From Flavobacterium sp. UBA7665 (GTDB lineage: Bacteria > Bacteroidota > Bacteroidia > Flavobacteriales > Flavobacteriaceae), in NCBI GenBank assembly GCA_002483285.1, contig DLHP01000008.1:75901-139900 (forward strand): 64,000 nucleotides of DNA, read 5' to 3'. Position 1 is the stretch's first letter, and each line of letters starts with the position of its first letter. Shown in pieces: positions 1-8,341 of the stretch. The translations under genes and the position numbers were made by a program. Below the pieces are notes generated by a model. That model searched no databases. It had not been told where the DNA came from and saw only the letters and a program-made list of their open reading frames with translations.

Positions 1-1065
1 CACCGCGAAGACATCTGGAACCGTTTTAGTGAACTCACCAAGCAGATGCACGACAAGCGCGAGTTGCTGTTCGAGAAATTGCGTGGTACCGAACTCGAAA
101 ACCTCGAGCGCAAAAAAGAAATTATCGCGCGTATTGAAGCGCTTGCACAGGAAAAAGTCAACTCGCATGCCGCCTGGACTGCGCAGGTAGAAAAGGTAGA
201 AGCCGCCAGAAACGAGTTTTTCGCTGCCGGAAAGGTTCCTGCCGAACTCAACGAGGAAACCTGGACAAACTTTAAAAATGCGGTGCGCAGTTTCAATGTA
301 CTCAAAAATTCGTTTTATAAGGAGATCAAGAAAGACCAAAACGACAACCTGAGCAAGAAACAGGCGTTGGTAGCGAAAGCCAAGGAATTGCAGGAAAGTA
401 CCGATTTTTCGGCCACTACGCCGTTAATGAAGAAAATCCAGGAAGAATGGAAAACTATTGGCCATGTGCCTAGGAAATACTCCGACAAGCTTTGGGCAGA
501 ATTCCGCGGCGCTTGTAATGCCTACTTCGAGAAACTAAAAGAGCAAAAAGTTGAGGAAAACCCAGAAGAAACCAAGGCTTTTGAAAGCAAGAAAACATAC
601 CTTGAAACACTGCGTTCGTTTGAAATGACGGGCGATCACCGTACCGATCTGGATGCCATCAAACTACATATCGAAAACTGGAAAGGTTTTGGAAAAGTGC
701 CCTTCCCGAAAAGGCATATCGAAGGCAAATTCAATAAGATTCTTGATGCGCTGTTCGAAAAACTGAGCCTGAGCAAGAAAGAATCGGATATGGTGCGTTT
801 CTCGAACCGCGTCAACAACTTATCCGAAAATAACGACACGCGCAAACTCGACAACGAGAAAATCTTCCTGATGCGCAAGATTGATGAAGTACAGAACGAG
901 ATTTTTCAGTTGGAAAACAACATCCAGTTCTTTACCAACACCAAAAATGCCAAGAAAGAAAACTCGATTGTTACCGAGGTGCGCAAAAACATCGAAAAAC
1001 ACAAAGAAGAACTCGTTACTTTAAAAGCCAAACTAAAACAGCTCAGAAGTATCAAAACCGAGTAA
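1..1065 (+). CDS. DUF349 domain protein, 5' end cut by window
   Basis: The reading frame is open from base 1, and the 15 codons before the first internal ATG (46) continue the same repeat pattern, so the true start lies to the left of the window. The visible 354 residues hold repeated DUF349 modules: charged helices with a tryptophan and a phenylalanine about 8-12 residues apart (EEWKTIGHVP and ENWKGFGKVP are two typical junctions). The C-terminal 80 residues are predicted coiled coil, rich in K, E and N. There is no signal peptide or membrane segment in the visible part. DUF349 proteins are widespread in Bacteroidota and of unknown function. A clear terminator follows 20 bases after the stop. 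Confidence 0.85.
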   Translation, partial: HREDIWNRFSELTKQMHDKRELLFEKLRGTELENLERKKEIIARIEALAQEKVNSHAAWTAQVEKVEAARNEFFAAGKVPAELNEETWTNFKNAVRSFNVLKNSFYKEIKKDQNDNLSKKQALVAKAKELQESTDFSATTPLMKKIQEEWKTIGHVPRKYSDKLWAEFRGACNAYFEKLKEQKVEENPEETKAFESKKTYLETLRSFEMTGDHRTDLDAIKLHIENWKGFGKVPFPKRHIEGKFNKILDALFEKLSLSKKESDMVRFSNRVNNLSENNDTRKLDNEKIFLMRKIDEVQNEIFQLENNIQFFTNTKNAKKENSIVTEVRKNIEKHKEELVTLKAKLKQLRSIKTE

Positions 1066-1084
1066 AATGAAACCAAGTGCAAAT

Positions 1085-1119
1085 AAAAATCCCGTACCAG
1101 AAATGATACGGGATTTTTT
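1085..1119 (+). terminator. Rho-independent terminator after the DUF349 gene
   Basis: The arms AAAATCCCGTA and TACGGGATTTT form a strong stem with a loop of about ten bases, followed by a T run. The stem is A/T-rich at its base on both strands, so it could also stop minus-strand transcription of mazG reading leftwards. Confidence 0.8.
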
Positions 1120-1183
1120 ATTTGGCTTATTTTCCAAATTATCACCCGAGGCGCAGCCGAACGGTTTGGAGCGTAGCGGAAAA

Positions 1184-1232
1184 AATTATCAATTATCAAT
1201 TATCAATTATCAATTATCAATTATCAATTATC
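1184..1232. repeat. Seven tandem copies of AATTATC
   Basis: Seven perfect 7-bp units run head to tail and end directly before the mazG stop codon (1235-1237). The unit is a low-complexity phrase of the kind seen between flavobacterial genes. Copy number should vary between strains by slippage. No function is evident. Confidence 0.9.
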
Positions 1233-1234
1233 AG

Positions 1235-2008
1235 TTACAATTTCTTCGCCTCATTCCAAAAAACGTCCATCTCAGCCAACGTCATATCCGACAAGGGTTT
1301 ACCCAACTCACCAGCCTTACTTTCAAGGTATTGGAACCGTTTAATAAACTTCTTGTTGGTGCGTTCTAGCGCGTCCTCGGGATTCACATTCAGGAAACGC
1401 GCATAATTAATCATAGAGAACAACACATCGCCAAACTCACCTTCGATCTTTTCCTGATTCCCGGATTGTACTTCCTCCTGCAGCTCCTGTAGTTCCTCCT
1501 GCACCTTGTCCCAAACCTGGTGTGGTTCTTCCCAGTCAAACCCCACGCCTTTTACCTTGTCCTGGATTCGGCTGGCTTTAACGAGCGCCGGCAGGCTTTT
1601 GGGAACTCCTTCAAGCACCGATTTCTTGCCCTCCTTGAGTTTGAGTTTTTCCCAATTTTGCTTGACCTCTTCCTCGTCCTTAACTTCTACGTCGCCGTAG
1701 ATGTGTGGATGGCGGTGGATCAGTTTCTCACAAATCTCATTGCAGACATCGGCCATATCAAAAGCATCCGACTCGCTACCGATTTTGGCGTAAAAAACGA
1801 TGTGGAGCAACAAATCGCCGAGTTCTTTCTTGATTTCTTCGAGGTTGTTGTCGAGTATGGCATCGCCGAGTTCGTAGGTTTCCTCAATGGTGAGGTGTCG
1901 AAGGGATTCCAGGGTTTGCTTTTTATCCCAAGGACACTTTTCGCGCAGGTCGTCCATAATGTTGAGCAAGCGTTCAAAGGCTTCCAGTTGGAGTGGTCTT
2001 GAGTTCAT
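1235..2008 (-). CDS. mazG: Nucleoside triphosphate pyrophosphohydrolase MazG
   Basis: MazG hydrolyses (d)NTPs to the monophosphate and pyrophosphate, a cytosolic pool-cleaning and stress function. The 257 residues fit the two-domain family (about 260). The N-terminal domain has CPWDKKQT at 25-32 and the metal-binding IEETYEL with KELGD at 41-46 and 61-65. The second domain repeats the pattern with EELQELQEEV and GEFGDVLF near 170-195. The ATG start at 2008 matches the family N terminus. It lies downstream of the DUF5606 gene on the same strand, but a terminator separates them, so it probably has its own weak promoter or depends on read-through. Confidence 0.95.
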   Translation of the reverse strand: MNSRPLQLEAFERLLNIMDDLREKCPWDKKQTLESLRHLTIEETYELGDAILDNNLEEIKKELGDLLLHIVFYAKIGSESDAFDMADVCNEICEKLIHRHPHIYGDVEVKDEEEVKQNWEKLKLKEGKKSVLEGVPKSLPALVKASRIQDKVKGVGFDWEEPHQVWDKVQEELQELQEEVQSGNQEKIEGEFGDVLFSMINYARFLNVNPEDALERTNKKFIKRFQYLESKAGELGKPLSDMTLAEMDVFWNEAKKL

Positions 2009-2022
2009 CGGTTAATTTTTTA

Positions 2023-2066
2023 TAAAAATAAGAAATCCTGTCCCCAAAATGAGCGGGACAGGATTT
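2023..2066 (-). terminator. Terminator between DUF5606 gene and mazG
   Basis: The arms AAATCCTGTCCC and GGGACAGGATTT form a 12-bp perfect stem with a 10-base loop (2033-2066). Read on the minus strand it is followed by a T-rich tail (complement of 2023-2032). It sits 20 bases after the DUF5606 stop codon. Confidence 0.85.
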
Positions 2067-2087
2067 AAATTACTATGATTACAGGAA

Positions 2088-2612
2088 TTACTCCTTGTCT
2101 TTCTTGGCTTTGGGTGCCGCTTTTTTGGCGGGTGCCTTCGGAGCATCATCGGCAGTTTTTGGCGCTTTGGCCGGAGCTGCATCGTCAGCTTCGGATTCTT
2201 GAGCTGCTGTTTTCTTCTCGGCTGGAGCCTCTTTAGAAACCAAACCTTTTGCCTGAAGCATGTTGTACCAGTTCAATACTTTTTTGATATCCGACGCATA
2301 CACACGGTCTTCATCGTAATCGGGCAATACTTCTTCAAAATAGGCAATCAGTTTCGCCGGGTCTTCCTTGTGCGAAATCGCTGGGCCGTTGTTCTCTTTC
2401 TCGGCGATGGCGCGCATGACTTCGGCAAGCGGCTTCTCGGCACTGTGCGTGTATATCGATATCTCAGACAACAAACTCACATTGCTTCTTAAACCAACCG
2501 TGATTTTTTTCCCGTCAATTAGAGACTCGGCTACAAATCCGGTTCTGGTTTGCAATTTCAATGCATATAGTCCGGGTTGTCCAGAAATGGCTAATACTTT
2601 TTCTAAATTCAT
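2088..2612 (-). CDS. DUF5606 family protein
   Basis: A 174-residue soluble protein. Residues 1-130 form a compact domain beginning MNLEKVLAISGQPGLY, which I recognise as the DUF5606 family conserved in Bacteroidota near mazG and def. The last 45 residues are a low-complexity Ala/Pro/Lys/Glu tail ending in a lysine-rich segment, likely disordered. It follows def on the same strand with an 83-base gap that holds a tandem repeat. Its function is unknown; the RNA- or nucleic-acid-binding look of the tail is only an inference. Confidence 0.85.
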   Translation of the reverse strand: MNLEKVLAISGQPGLYALKLQTRTGFVAESLIDGKKITVGLRSNVSLLSEISIYTHSAEKPLAEVMRAIAEKENNGPAISHKEDPAKLIAYFEEVLPDYDEDRVYASDIKKVLNWYNMLQAKGLVSKEAPAEKKTAAQESEADDAAPAKAPKTADDAPKAPAKKAAPKAKKDKE

Positions 2613-2641
2613 CTTGATTCTATTTCTATTTTTTTATTTTT

Positions 2642-2686
2642 TTTCTTGCAGCGCAGCGGTCTTGTTTCTTGCAGCGCAGCGGTCTT
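2642..2686. repeat. Two tandem copies of a 22-bp repeat
   Basis: The two 22-bp copies (2642-2663 and 2665-2686) are identical and separated by one base. The core is TTGCAGCGCAGCGGTC. A shorter relative, CAGCGCAGCGGTTT, occurs near 29431, suggesting a dispersed intergenic phrase. The repeat lies between the def stop and the DUF5606 start. Confidence 0.9.
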
Positions 2687-2695
2687 TTATCTTTT

Positions 2696-3283
2696 TTATC
2701 TTCCTTTTTTGGCCAAAAACTTCATCTTATAATCCGGGCGGGCCTTGCCTTCCATGATATTCTGCAGTTTCTTTTTGATGAGCTGCTTTTTGAGTGAGGA
2801 AATCTTATCTGTAAACAAGATGCCCTCGGTATGGTCGTATTCGTGTTGGATGACGCGCGCGATGAGCCCGTCGAACACTTCGGTTTTGGTATTGAAATCT
2901 TCGTCTTGGTAGGTAATGGCGATGGTTTCGTTGCGATACACATCTTCACGGACTTCGGGAATGCTCAGGCAGCCTTCATTGAATCCCCACTCCTCGCCTT
3001 CTTCCTTGACCATCTTGGCGTTGATAAAAGTACGTTTGAAATTTTTGAGTAAGTCTTGCTCTTCGCCAGACAAATCCTCGTCCTGCCCAAAAGGCGCTGT
3101 ATCAATCACAAAAAGGCGAATGCCCAAGCCCACTTGTGGCGCGGCCAAACCTACGCCATAAGCATTGTACATGGTCTCGTACATGTCTGCGATGATCTGT
3201 TTGAGATGCGGATAGTCGGGCGAAATGGGCTCGCAGACTTTCCTTAAAACAGGGTCGCCATATCCAATAATCGGTAAAATCAT
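2696..3283 (-). CDS. def: Peptide deformylase
   Basis: It removes the N-formyl group from nascent proteins, using a bound metal. All three family motifs are present: GVGLAAPQVG at 43-52, EGCLSIP at 103-109 with the metal-ligand Cys105, and HEYDH at 147-151 with two metal His and the catalytic Glu. I start at the ATG at 3283 (MILPIIGYGD, 195 aa) because the family begins with this segment and an exact -7 box lies 50 bases upstream; an upstream in-frame Met at 3310 would add nine non-conserved residues. The residues around 100 make this a type-1-like enzyme with a long insertion at 60-75. Confidence 0.96.
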   Translation of the reverse strand: MILPIIGYGDPVLRKVCEPISPDYPHLKQIIADMYETMYNAYGVGLAAPQVGLGIRLFVIDTAPFGQDEDLSGEEQDLLKNFKRTFINAKMVKEEGEEWGFNEGCLSIPEVREDVYRNETIAITYQDEDFNTKTEVFDGLIARVIQHEYDHTEGILFTDKISSLKKQLIKKKLQNIMEGKARPDYKMKFLAKKGR

Positions 3284-3332
3284 CTGTCTTTTTTTAGGTT
3301 CCGTTAGCAACCAAATCGGCGTCTAAGGTTGG

Positions 3333-3340
3333 CAAAAATA
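3333..3340 (-). promoter_or_regulatory. -7 promoter element for def
   Basis: Read on the minus strand this is TATTTTTG, an exact match to the Bacteroidota -7 consensus TAnnTTTG, about 50 bases before the def ATG. Confidence 0.6.
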
Positions 3341-3442
3341 GTGAAAAAATGCAGATTGGTTTAAGCCCGCGTAAGAATTAGCAATTTTTTATAAAATAAT
3401 CATAAATCAGCGCCAAGCCGAGTGATAAAAGTTTGCATTGCG

Positions 3443-3450
3443 TACCTTTG
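3443..3450 (+). promoter_or_regulatory. -7 promoter element for the FUSC gene
   Basis: TACCTTTG matches TAnnTTTG exactly and lies 16 bases before the ATG at 3467. It decides the start of the next gene: the in-frame GTG at 3422 is upstream of the box and would not be transcribed from this promoter. With the def box it forms a divergent promoter region. Confidence 0.6.
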
Positions 3451-3466
3451 CGCACAACACTTCACA

Positions 3467-5668
3467 ATGATCCACCACGTAACAAAATTTGCTGCGGGCA
3501 ACAACTTCAACAATGCACTTAAGGTTACCGTAGCGGCCGTTATTCCAGCTTTATTAGGAGTCTATTGGAATCATTTTGAAATGGGATTTGCCGTCGCGCT
3601 TGGCGCATTTTTAACTTATCCCGCCGACATTCCGAGTACACTTAAGCACAAAGTCAATGGCGTATTGGTGGCCGCGCTCCTGGTCGCCGGATCTAATTTG
3701 CTCGTCAATCTTTTTGCGCCGGTCCCGTTTATCCTATATCCTTTTTTGGCGCTGTTGCTGTTTTTCCTTTCGATTATTTCTGTCTACGGGCAACGCGCTA
3801 CGATGGTTTCGTTTTCGGCGTTGCTATCTGTCTCGCTGGCTTTCGCGCAGTTAAATACAGGCTGGGCCATGCTGCAGCATTCAGGATTGATGCTCGCCGG
3901 CGGTTTGTTCTACTTGCTGGTTTCACTCACTTTCCATTACCTCCAACCGCACCGTTACATCGAGTTGCAAATTGCCGACTGCATTCGGCTTACCGCAAAA
4001 TACCTCAAACTACGCGGTGATTTGTGGAATGTTGGCGCCAATCGCGAAAAAATCATTGAAAAACAACTCGCGCTTCAGGTAGAGCTCAATGTAATCCACG
4101 AAAACCTACGGGATATTATTTTTCGCAACCACTCGAGTTCGGGCAGTTCCAACCAAAACCGAAGGATGCTGATTGTCTTTGTGTTGCTGATAGAAATCCT
4201 GGAACTGGCTTTATCTACTTCGTTCAACCATGCCAAGCTTCAAGAGCAGTTTGAGGACGATCCCGATGTACTTAAAACTTACCAAAATTTAGCCTACAAC
4301 CTCGCCGCGACACTCAAGCGCCTGTCGAAATCACTCGAAAGCCATGAGAAATATGTGGCCGATAATGCCTTATTCGACAATTTAGAACAGCTCGAAGCCG
4401 TAATTGCAAACTACCGGGAGAAACACGGTGACGCCGCGCACGATGGCGTAATGATGCTCACCAATATGCGGCATTATGCCGAAAAGCAAGTCGAGAAAAT
4501 CCGCGTAGTTGAAAAAGTCTTTACCCTCGCCGTGAACCCACTTGACTTGAAAGGCCGCGAAAAAGACTTGGATAAGTTCCTGACGCCGCAATATTATCCC
4601 GTGGCCACGCTTGTAGAAAACCTGAGTTTCCGTTCGACAATTTTCAGGCATTCGTTACGGCTTACCGTGACACTGATGGTGGGATTTGTCCTGGGAAAAC
4701 TACTGCCTTTTGAAAATGTGTATTGGATTTTACTTACCATCATCGTCATCATGCGACCCGGTTACGGATTGACCAAGAAGCGTTCCTACGAGCGAATCAT
4801 CGGCACAGTCGCAGGCGGATTAATCGCTTTTGGAGTCATTTCGGTGGTGAACAATCCGGTTGTGGTGAGTGTTTTTGTGATCGTGTCAATGCTCTTGGGC
4901 TTTGCCTTTACCCAAATCAATTACAAAATTGGCGCAACTTTCGTGACCATGTATGTGGTTTTCCTTTACGGAATACTGACGCCCAACGTACAAGACGTTA
5001 TCCAGTTTAGGATTCTCGACACCGGCGTGGGTGCCGCTTTGGCATTTGTCGCCAATTACTTTCTGTGGCCTTCCTGGGAATTCATGAACATCCGCCAATT
5101 CCTCGAAAAGTCCATCCAAGCCAATCGGGCTTACCTCCATGAAATTTCGGTGTATTACGTTAGGAAAGGCGATCCTACGACCGCTTACAAACTCGCGCGC
5201 AAGCAGGCGTTTATCGAAATCGGGAACCTGATGACCTCGTTCCAGCGCATGTTGCAGGAACCCAAATCAAAACAGCGACAGGTCAAGTTGGTGTACAAAC
5301 TCGTTGAACTCAACCACAGCCTATTGTCTTCTACAGCGTCGCTTGGTACGTATATACAAACCCATCAAACGACCAAAGCGTCCGAAGCATTTCATGTAGT
5401 AGTTTCGGCGGTGATTCGCAACCTGGATACCGCCATAGCGATTGTCAACGAGAAAACAATAGAAGCGACTCAAGACGATGAGGACATTGACATCCGTTTT
5501 ACCCAACTTAAGAACATCCGCACCCGCGAACTCAAGGAAAGCCATCCCGATGATGTAGAATTCCAGCTCAAACTGCAGGAATCACAGTTGGTCATAGAAC
5601 AGCTGATTTGGCTCACCAACCTGTCTCAAAGCATCATCAAGACCGCGCAGGCGTTCAACAAATCTTAG
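3467..5668 (+). CDS. FUSC/YccS-like inner-membrane protein
   Basis: A 733-residue protein of the FUSC (fusaric acid resistance-like, YccS/YhfK) family. Two blocks of membrane segments, roughly residues 20-150 and 390-510, are each followed by a long soluble helical region. This duplicated layout is typical of the family, which resembles the membrane part of aromatic-acid and drug efflux systems. The substrate is unknown. The ATG at 3467 was chosen from the promoter position. The gene stands between def and ruvX, which point the other way, and its stop overlaps the ruvX stop by 4 bases. No partner membrane-fusion gene lies nearby. Confidence 0.85.
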   Translation: MIHHVTKFAAGNNFNNALKVTVAAVIPALLGVYWNHFEMGFAVALGAFLTYPADIPSTLKHKVNGVLVAALLVAGSNLLVNLFAPVPFILYPFLALLLFFLSIISVYGQRATMVSFSALLSVSLAFAQLNTGWAMLQHSGLMLAGGLFYLLVSLTFHYLQPHRYIELQIADCIRLTAKYLKLRGDLWNVGANREKIIEKQLALQVELNVIHENLRDIIFRNHSSSGSSNQNRRMLIVFVLLIEILELALSTSFNHAKLQEQFEDDPDVLKTYQNLAYNLAATLKRLSKSLESHEKYVADNALFDNLEQLEAVIANYREKHGDAAHDGVMMLTNMRHYAEKQVEKIRVVEKVFTLAVNPLDLKGREKDLDKFLTPQYYPVATLVENLSFRSTIFRHSLRLTVTLMVGFVLGKLLPFENVYWILLTIIVIMRPGYGLTKKRSYERIIGTVAGGLIAFGVISVVNNPVVVSVFVIVSMLLGFAFTQINYKIGATFVTMYVVFLYGILTPNVQDVIQFRILDTGVGAALAFVANYFLWPSWEFMNIRQFLEKSIQANRAYLHEISVYYVRKGDPTTAYKLARKQAFIEIGNLMTSFQRMLQEPKSKQRQVKLVYKLVELNHSLLSSTASLGTYIQTHQTTKASEAFHVVVSAVIRNLDTAIAIVNEKTIEATQDDEDIDIRFTQLKNIRTRELKESHPDDVEFQLKLQESQLVIEQLIWLTNLSQSIIKTAQAFNKS

Positions 5669-6081
5669 ATCATTTTTCTGGTAAGGTAATCCTGGAGCAT
5701 GATCGTGGCTGAAATTTCATCGACGAGTGCCTTATCCTGCCGTTGTTTCTTCTTGAGACCGCTATCGATCATGGTTTGGAACGCCATTTTTGAAGTGAAG
5801 CGTTCATCGACGCGGATAACGGGCATTTCGGGAAAAGTTTGTTTGAATTTTACAACAAAAGCTTCAATCATCGCCGCGCTTTGCGAAGGCTCGCCACTCA
5901 TTTGTTTGGGTTCGCCAACGAGCACCTTGAGCACTTTTTCCTTGGCAAAATAATCCTTGAGAAAAGTGAAAATGGTTTCGGACGCAACGGTTGTAAGCCC
6001 CGAGGCGATGATCTGCAATTCATCGGTGACTGCAAGACCGGTTCGCTTTTGCCCGTAATCGATGGCGAGTATTCTTGGCAT
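5665..6081 (-). CDS. ruvX: Holliday junction resolvase-like RuvX (YqgF)
   Basis: YqgF/RuvX proteins are RNase H-fold nucleases implicated in pre-16S rRNA 5'-end maturation and, in some reports, Holliday junction cleavage. The 138-residue protein has the family N terminus ILAIDYGQKRTGLA with the catalytic Asp8, the LVGEPKQMSG segment near 75 and RVDERFTS near 100. The length is normal. It has its own TATCTTTG -7 box 15 bases upstream, which abuts the stop codon of the methyltransferase gene. Its 3' end overlaps that of the convergent FUSC gene. Confidence 0.94.
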   Translation of the reverse strand: MPRILAIDYGQKRTGLAVTDELQIIASGLTTVASETIFTFLKDYFAKEKVLKVLVGEPKQMSGEPSQSAAMIEAFVVKFKQTFPEMPVIRVDERFTSKMAFQTMIDSGLKKKQRQDKALVDEISATIMLQDYLTRKMI

Positions 6082-6095
6082 GTTGAAGATTTTGG

Positions 6096-6103
6096 CAAAG
6101 ATA
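6096..6103 (-). promoter_or_regulatory. -7 promoter element for ruvX
   Basis: TATCTTTG on the minus strand, an exact TAnnTTTG match, 15 bases from the ruvX ATG and directly next to the stop of the upstream gene. Confidence 0.55.
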
Positions 6104-6838
6104 CTATTTTAACTTTCCAATCCTGAGCAACAAGGGGAAAGTCACCTGTTGGTCGTTTTTATCCCACGAAATTTTTAGTTCGTCATGGATAAGTGCTATC
6201 GGATCTGCGCCGTTCTTGTCTTTGTAGTGCTGTGTAGCCGACCAGGTTTTGAGGTAACCGACGAGTTGGTCGAACGTCCAAACGAAATTGTTTTCAAATG
6301 ATTTGGTTTGGATTTCATCAAACGGGAATGGAATGGTTTGGTAATGCGCATCAATGTACTTGCGCTCGGAATCCCAATAAGGGCCAATGATTTCATGATA
6401 ATAATGCCTTAAAATAGCGTCCGAATTAGGATTGGTAGCGAACAAGCCATAACCCAATACGGCAAAGATTCCATCAGGTTTTAAAATCCGGTACACTTCG
6501 CTGTAAAAATCGTTGAATTCGAACCAATGTATGGCTTGGGCAACTGAGATCAGGTCAAAGGATTTATCTTTAAAATCGGTGTGCTCGGCCGATTGTTGGC
6601 GGTATACGATGTTGGATTTTACGACGGCGTTTTCAAGTTGCCTGACGCTGATATCAGTAGCAAAAACCTGATCGAAATAAGGCGATAACAAAACAGCTAC
6701 CTGACCGTTTCCAGTAGCCACGTCCAGTGCGCAATTCCGGTCTCCCACAAAACCCATAATATACTCCATCATTGCTACTGGATAATGCGGACGAAATTGC
6801 GAATAGTCTGCAGCCTGGCTTGAAAAATTGTCTTTCAT
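6104..6838 (-). CDS. Class I SAM-dependent methyltransferase
   Basis: A 244-residue cytosolic methyltransferase of the Methyltransf_11 type. Motif I is LDVATGNGQVAV at 39-50, with the acidic strand-2 end FATDIS near 60, and the motif IV region is FDLISVAQAIHWF near 112. The N terminus (KDNFSSQAADYSQFRP) is typical of trans-aconitate methyltransferase-like and UbiE-like small-molecule enzymes. The substrate cannot be told. It precedes ruvX on the same strand. There is no signal peptide. Confidence 0.88.
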   Translation of the reverse strand: MKDNFSSQAADYSQFRPHYPVAMMEYIMGFVGDRNCALDVATGNGQVAVLLSPYFDQVFATDISVRQLENAVVKSNIVYRQQSAEHTDFKDKSFDLISVAQAIHWFEFNDFYSEVYRILKPDGIFAVLGYGLFATNPNSDAILRHYYHEIIGPYWDSERKYIDAHYQTIPFPFDEIQTKSFENNFVWTFDQLVGYLKTWSATQHYKDKNGADPIALIHDELKISWDKNDQQVTFPLLLRIGKLK

Positions 6839-6954
6839 CTGTAAGATTTTATCGACGAACTACACAAATTTCGACAATAAATTCTAATTTTCTTACATTC
6901 GGTTGCAATTTATCCAAAATAATTGCGTTCTTCGCAGTAACCAAATTGACAATA

Positions 6955-7347
6955 ATGATCCTCAAAAAAATCCTGCCACTGCTACTTGTGGTATTTTCCG
7001 GAAGCCTTTTGGCCCAGAGCAGGGTTTATACCTACAGCCAATTCCAGTCCAGAAACGAAGCCCAGCAATGGGGAAAAGCCGAATGTGTTGGCGTTCAAAA
7101 AGTGTGTTTCTCACAGGAACAGATTGACTTGATGATCGATCGCGAATACCACCTCACCGTCCTTTCTAAAACCGATTTGCCCGACAACGGCGTTATTTAT
7201 CTTTGCAATGACGAAAAGAAAAACCCTGTGACCGTTATGCTTATCGATGATAGTAAAATGTTTGTTTACAGCAAATCCAAGCGGTACCAAATCAATTTTG
7301 ACCCATTACAGGTTCAGGCTATGGAAACACTAGCTGATACCGACTAA
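6955..7347 (+). CDS. Small exported protein of unknown function
   Basis: The 130-residue protein starts at the ATG at 6955, where a classical signal peptide begins (MILKKILPLLLVVFSGSLLA, cleavage probably after AQ at 20-21). The longer open frame to the left has no coding character. The mature part has one pair of cysteines (Cys44 and Cys51 region, CVGVQKVC) and another Cys near 85, suggesting a periplasmic fold with a disulfide. I do not recognise the family. It is monocistronic, divergent from the methyltransferase gene and upstream of dapD. Confidence 0.75.
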   Translation: MILKKILPLLLVVFSGSLLAQSRVYTYSQFQSRNEAQQWGKAECVGVQKVCFSQEQIDLMIDREYHLTVLSKTDLPDNGVIYLCNDEKKNPVTVMLIDDSKMFVYSKSKRYQINFDPLQVQAMETLADTD

Positions 7348-7446
7348 ATACCCGTTTTCTTTCAGGCGCTTTACTAAACAGCAATTCCACTTGAATAAAT
7401 TCTGGGAATGCTGCCTTACTGGGTTTCATTTTCCAAAAATTGCGTT

Positions 7447-7454
7447 TATATTTG
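7447..7454 (+). promoter_or_regulatory. -7 promoter element for dapD
   Basis: TATATTTG matches TAnnTTTG exactly, 46 bases before the dapD ATG, implying a leader of about 40 nt. Confidence 0.6.
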
Positions 7455-7479
7455 CTCACCCGAGGCCACAAGGTCAACT
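7451..7479 (+). promoter_or_regulatory. 5'-leader hairpin element, copy 1 (dapD)
   Basis: The 29 bases starting at the -7 box agree at 24 positions with 53298-53326 in front of an unrelated gene. The centre is a GGCC-ACAA-GGTC stem-loop (7464-7475). Relative to the other copy, the stem change converts G-C to G-U, so pairing is kept. Confidence 0.5.
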
Positions 7480-7500
7480 GGCGATATAAAACCGTATACC

Positions 7501-8316
7501 ATGAATGAATTGCGCTCCATTATTGAGCAAGCCTGGGACAATCGTGCCTTGCTACAGGAAGAGAAAACAACTACCGCGATCCGCGAAGTCATCAACCTTT
7601 TAGATGCGGGCACCTTACGCGTCGCCCAACCCACAGCCAATGGCTGGCAAGTCAACGAATGGGTAAAAAAAGCAGTCGTTTTGTATTTCCCAATCCAAAA
7701 AATGGAAACCTTTGAAGTGGGTATTTTTGAATACCACGATAAAATCCCGCTCAAGACGGGCTATGCCGAGAAAGGTATCCGTGTTGTTCCGCATGCCGTC
7801 GCCAGACATGGCGCGTATATTTCCAAAAACGTGATTTTGATGCCAAGTTATGTCAACATTGGCGCTTATGTGGATGAAGGCACTATGGTAGACACTTGGG
7901 CCACCGTGGGCAGCTGCGCACAAATCGGCAAGAACGTACACTTGAGTGGCGGCGTCGGGATTGGCGGCGTGCTCGAACCTTTACAGGCGGCACCGGTAAT
8001 CATTGAAGATGGCGCGTTCATCGGTTCGCGTTGCATCGTCGTAGAAGGCGTGCGCGTAGAAACAGAAGCAGTACTGGGTGCCAACGTTTGCCTCACCGCA
8101 TCTACCAAAATCATTGACGTGACCGGAGATAAGCCGATAGAAATCAAAGGAACCGTACCGGCGCGCTCCGTCGTGATTCCGGGCAGTTACACCAAGCAGT
8201 TTCCCGCCGGCGAATACCAAGTGCCTTGTGCGCTGATCATCGGCAAACGCAAACCCTCAACCGATTTGAAAACTTCGCTCAATGATGCCTTGAGGGAATA
8301 CAATGTTGCGGTATAA
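7501..8316 (+). CDS. dapD: Tetrahydrodipicolinate N-succinyltransferase
   Basis: It succinylates 2,3,4,5-tetrahydropyridine-2,6-dicarboxylate in the succinylase branch of lysine and diaminopimelate synthesis. The 271 residues match the usual length. The middle is a left-handed beta-helix of hexapeptide repeats (about residues 100-235), with the conserved HAVARHGAYI, PSYVNIGAYVDEGTMVD and GGVGIGGVLEP segments. The start at 7501 gives the expected N terminus (MNELRSIIEQAWDNR); the longer frame upstream contains the promoter. It is monocistronic; the next gene starts 25 bases later but has an unrelated function. Confidence 0.97.
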   Translation: MNELRSIIEQAWDNRALLQEEKTTTAIREVINLLDAGTLRVAQPTANGWQVNEWVKKAVVLYFPIQKMETFEVGIFEYHDKIPLKTGYAEKGIRVVPHAVARHGAYISKNVILMPSYVNIGAYVDEGTMVDTWATVGSCAQIGKNVHLSGGVGIGGVLEPLQAAPVIIEDGAFIGSRCIVVEGVRVETEAVLGANVCLTASTKIIDVTGDKPIEIKGTVPARSVVIPGSYTKQFPAGEYQVPCALIIGKRKPSTDLKTSLNDALREYNVAV

Positions 8317-8341
8317 ACTTTAATTCCGCAACCATACGCGC

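Noticed and set aside
906..1199. Minus-strand frame of 97 codons across the end of the DUF349 gene
   Set aside because: It is antisense to a well-supported gene and runs through the terminator; no motif.
1184..1232. CRISPR-like repeat array
   Set aside because: The 7-bp units are contiguous, without spacers; it is a simple tandem repeat.
1067..1406. Plus-strand frames through the heptamer repeat and mazG end
   Set aside because: Their translations consist of the repeat (YQLSIIN) and antisense mazG; not genes.
3422..3466. GTG start adding 15 residues to the FUSC protein
   Set aside because: The added stretch contains the -7 promoter box TACCTTTG (3443-3450), so it is not transcribed from that promoter, and its residues have no family character.
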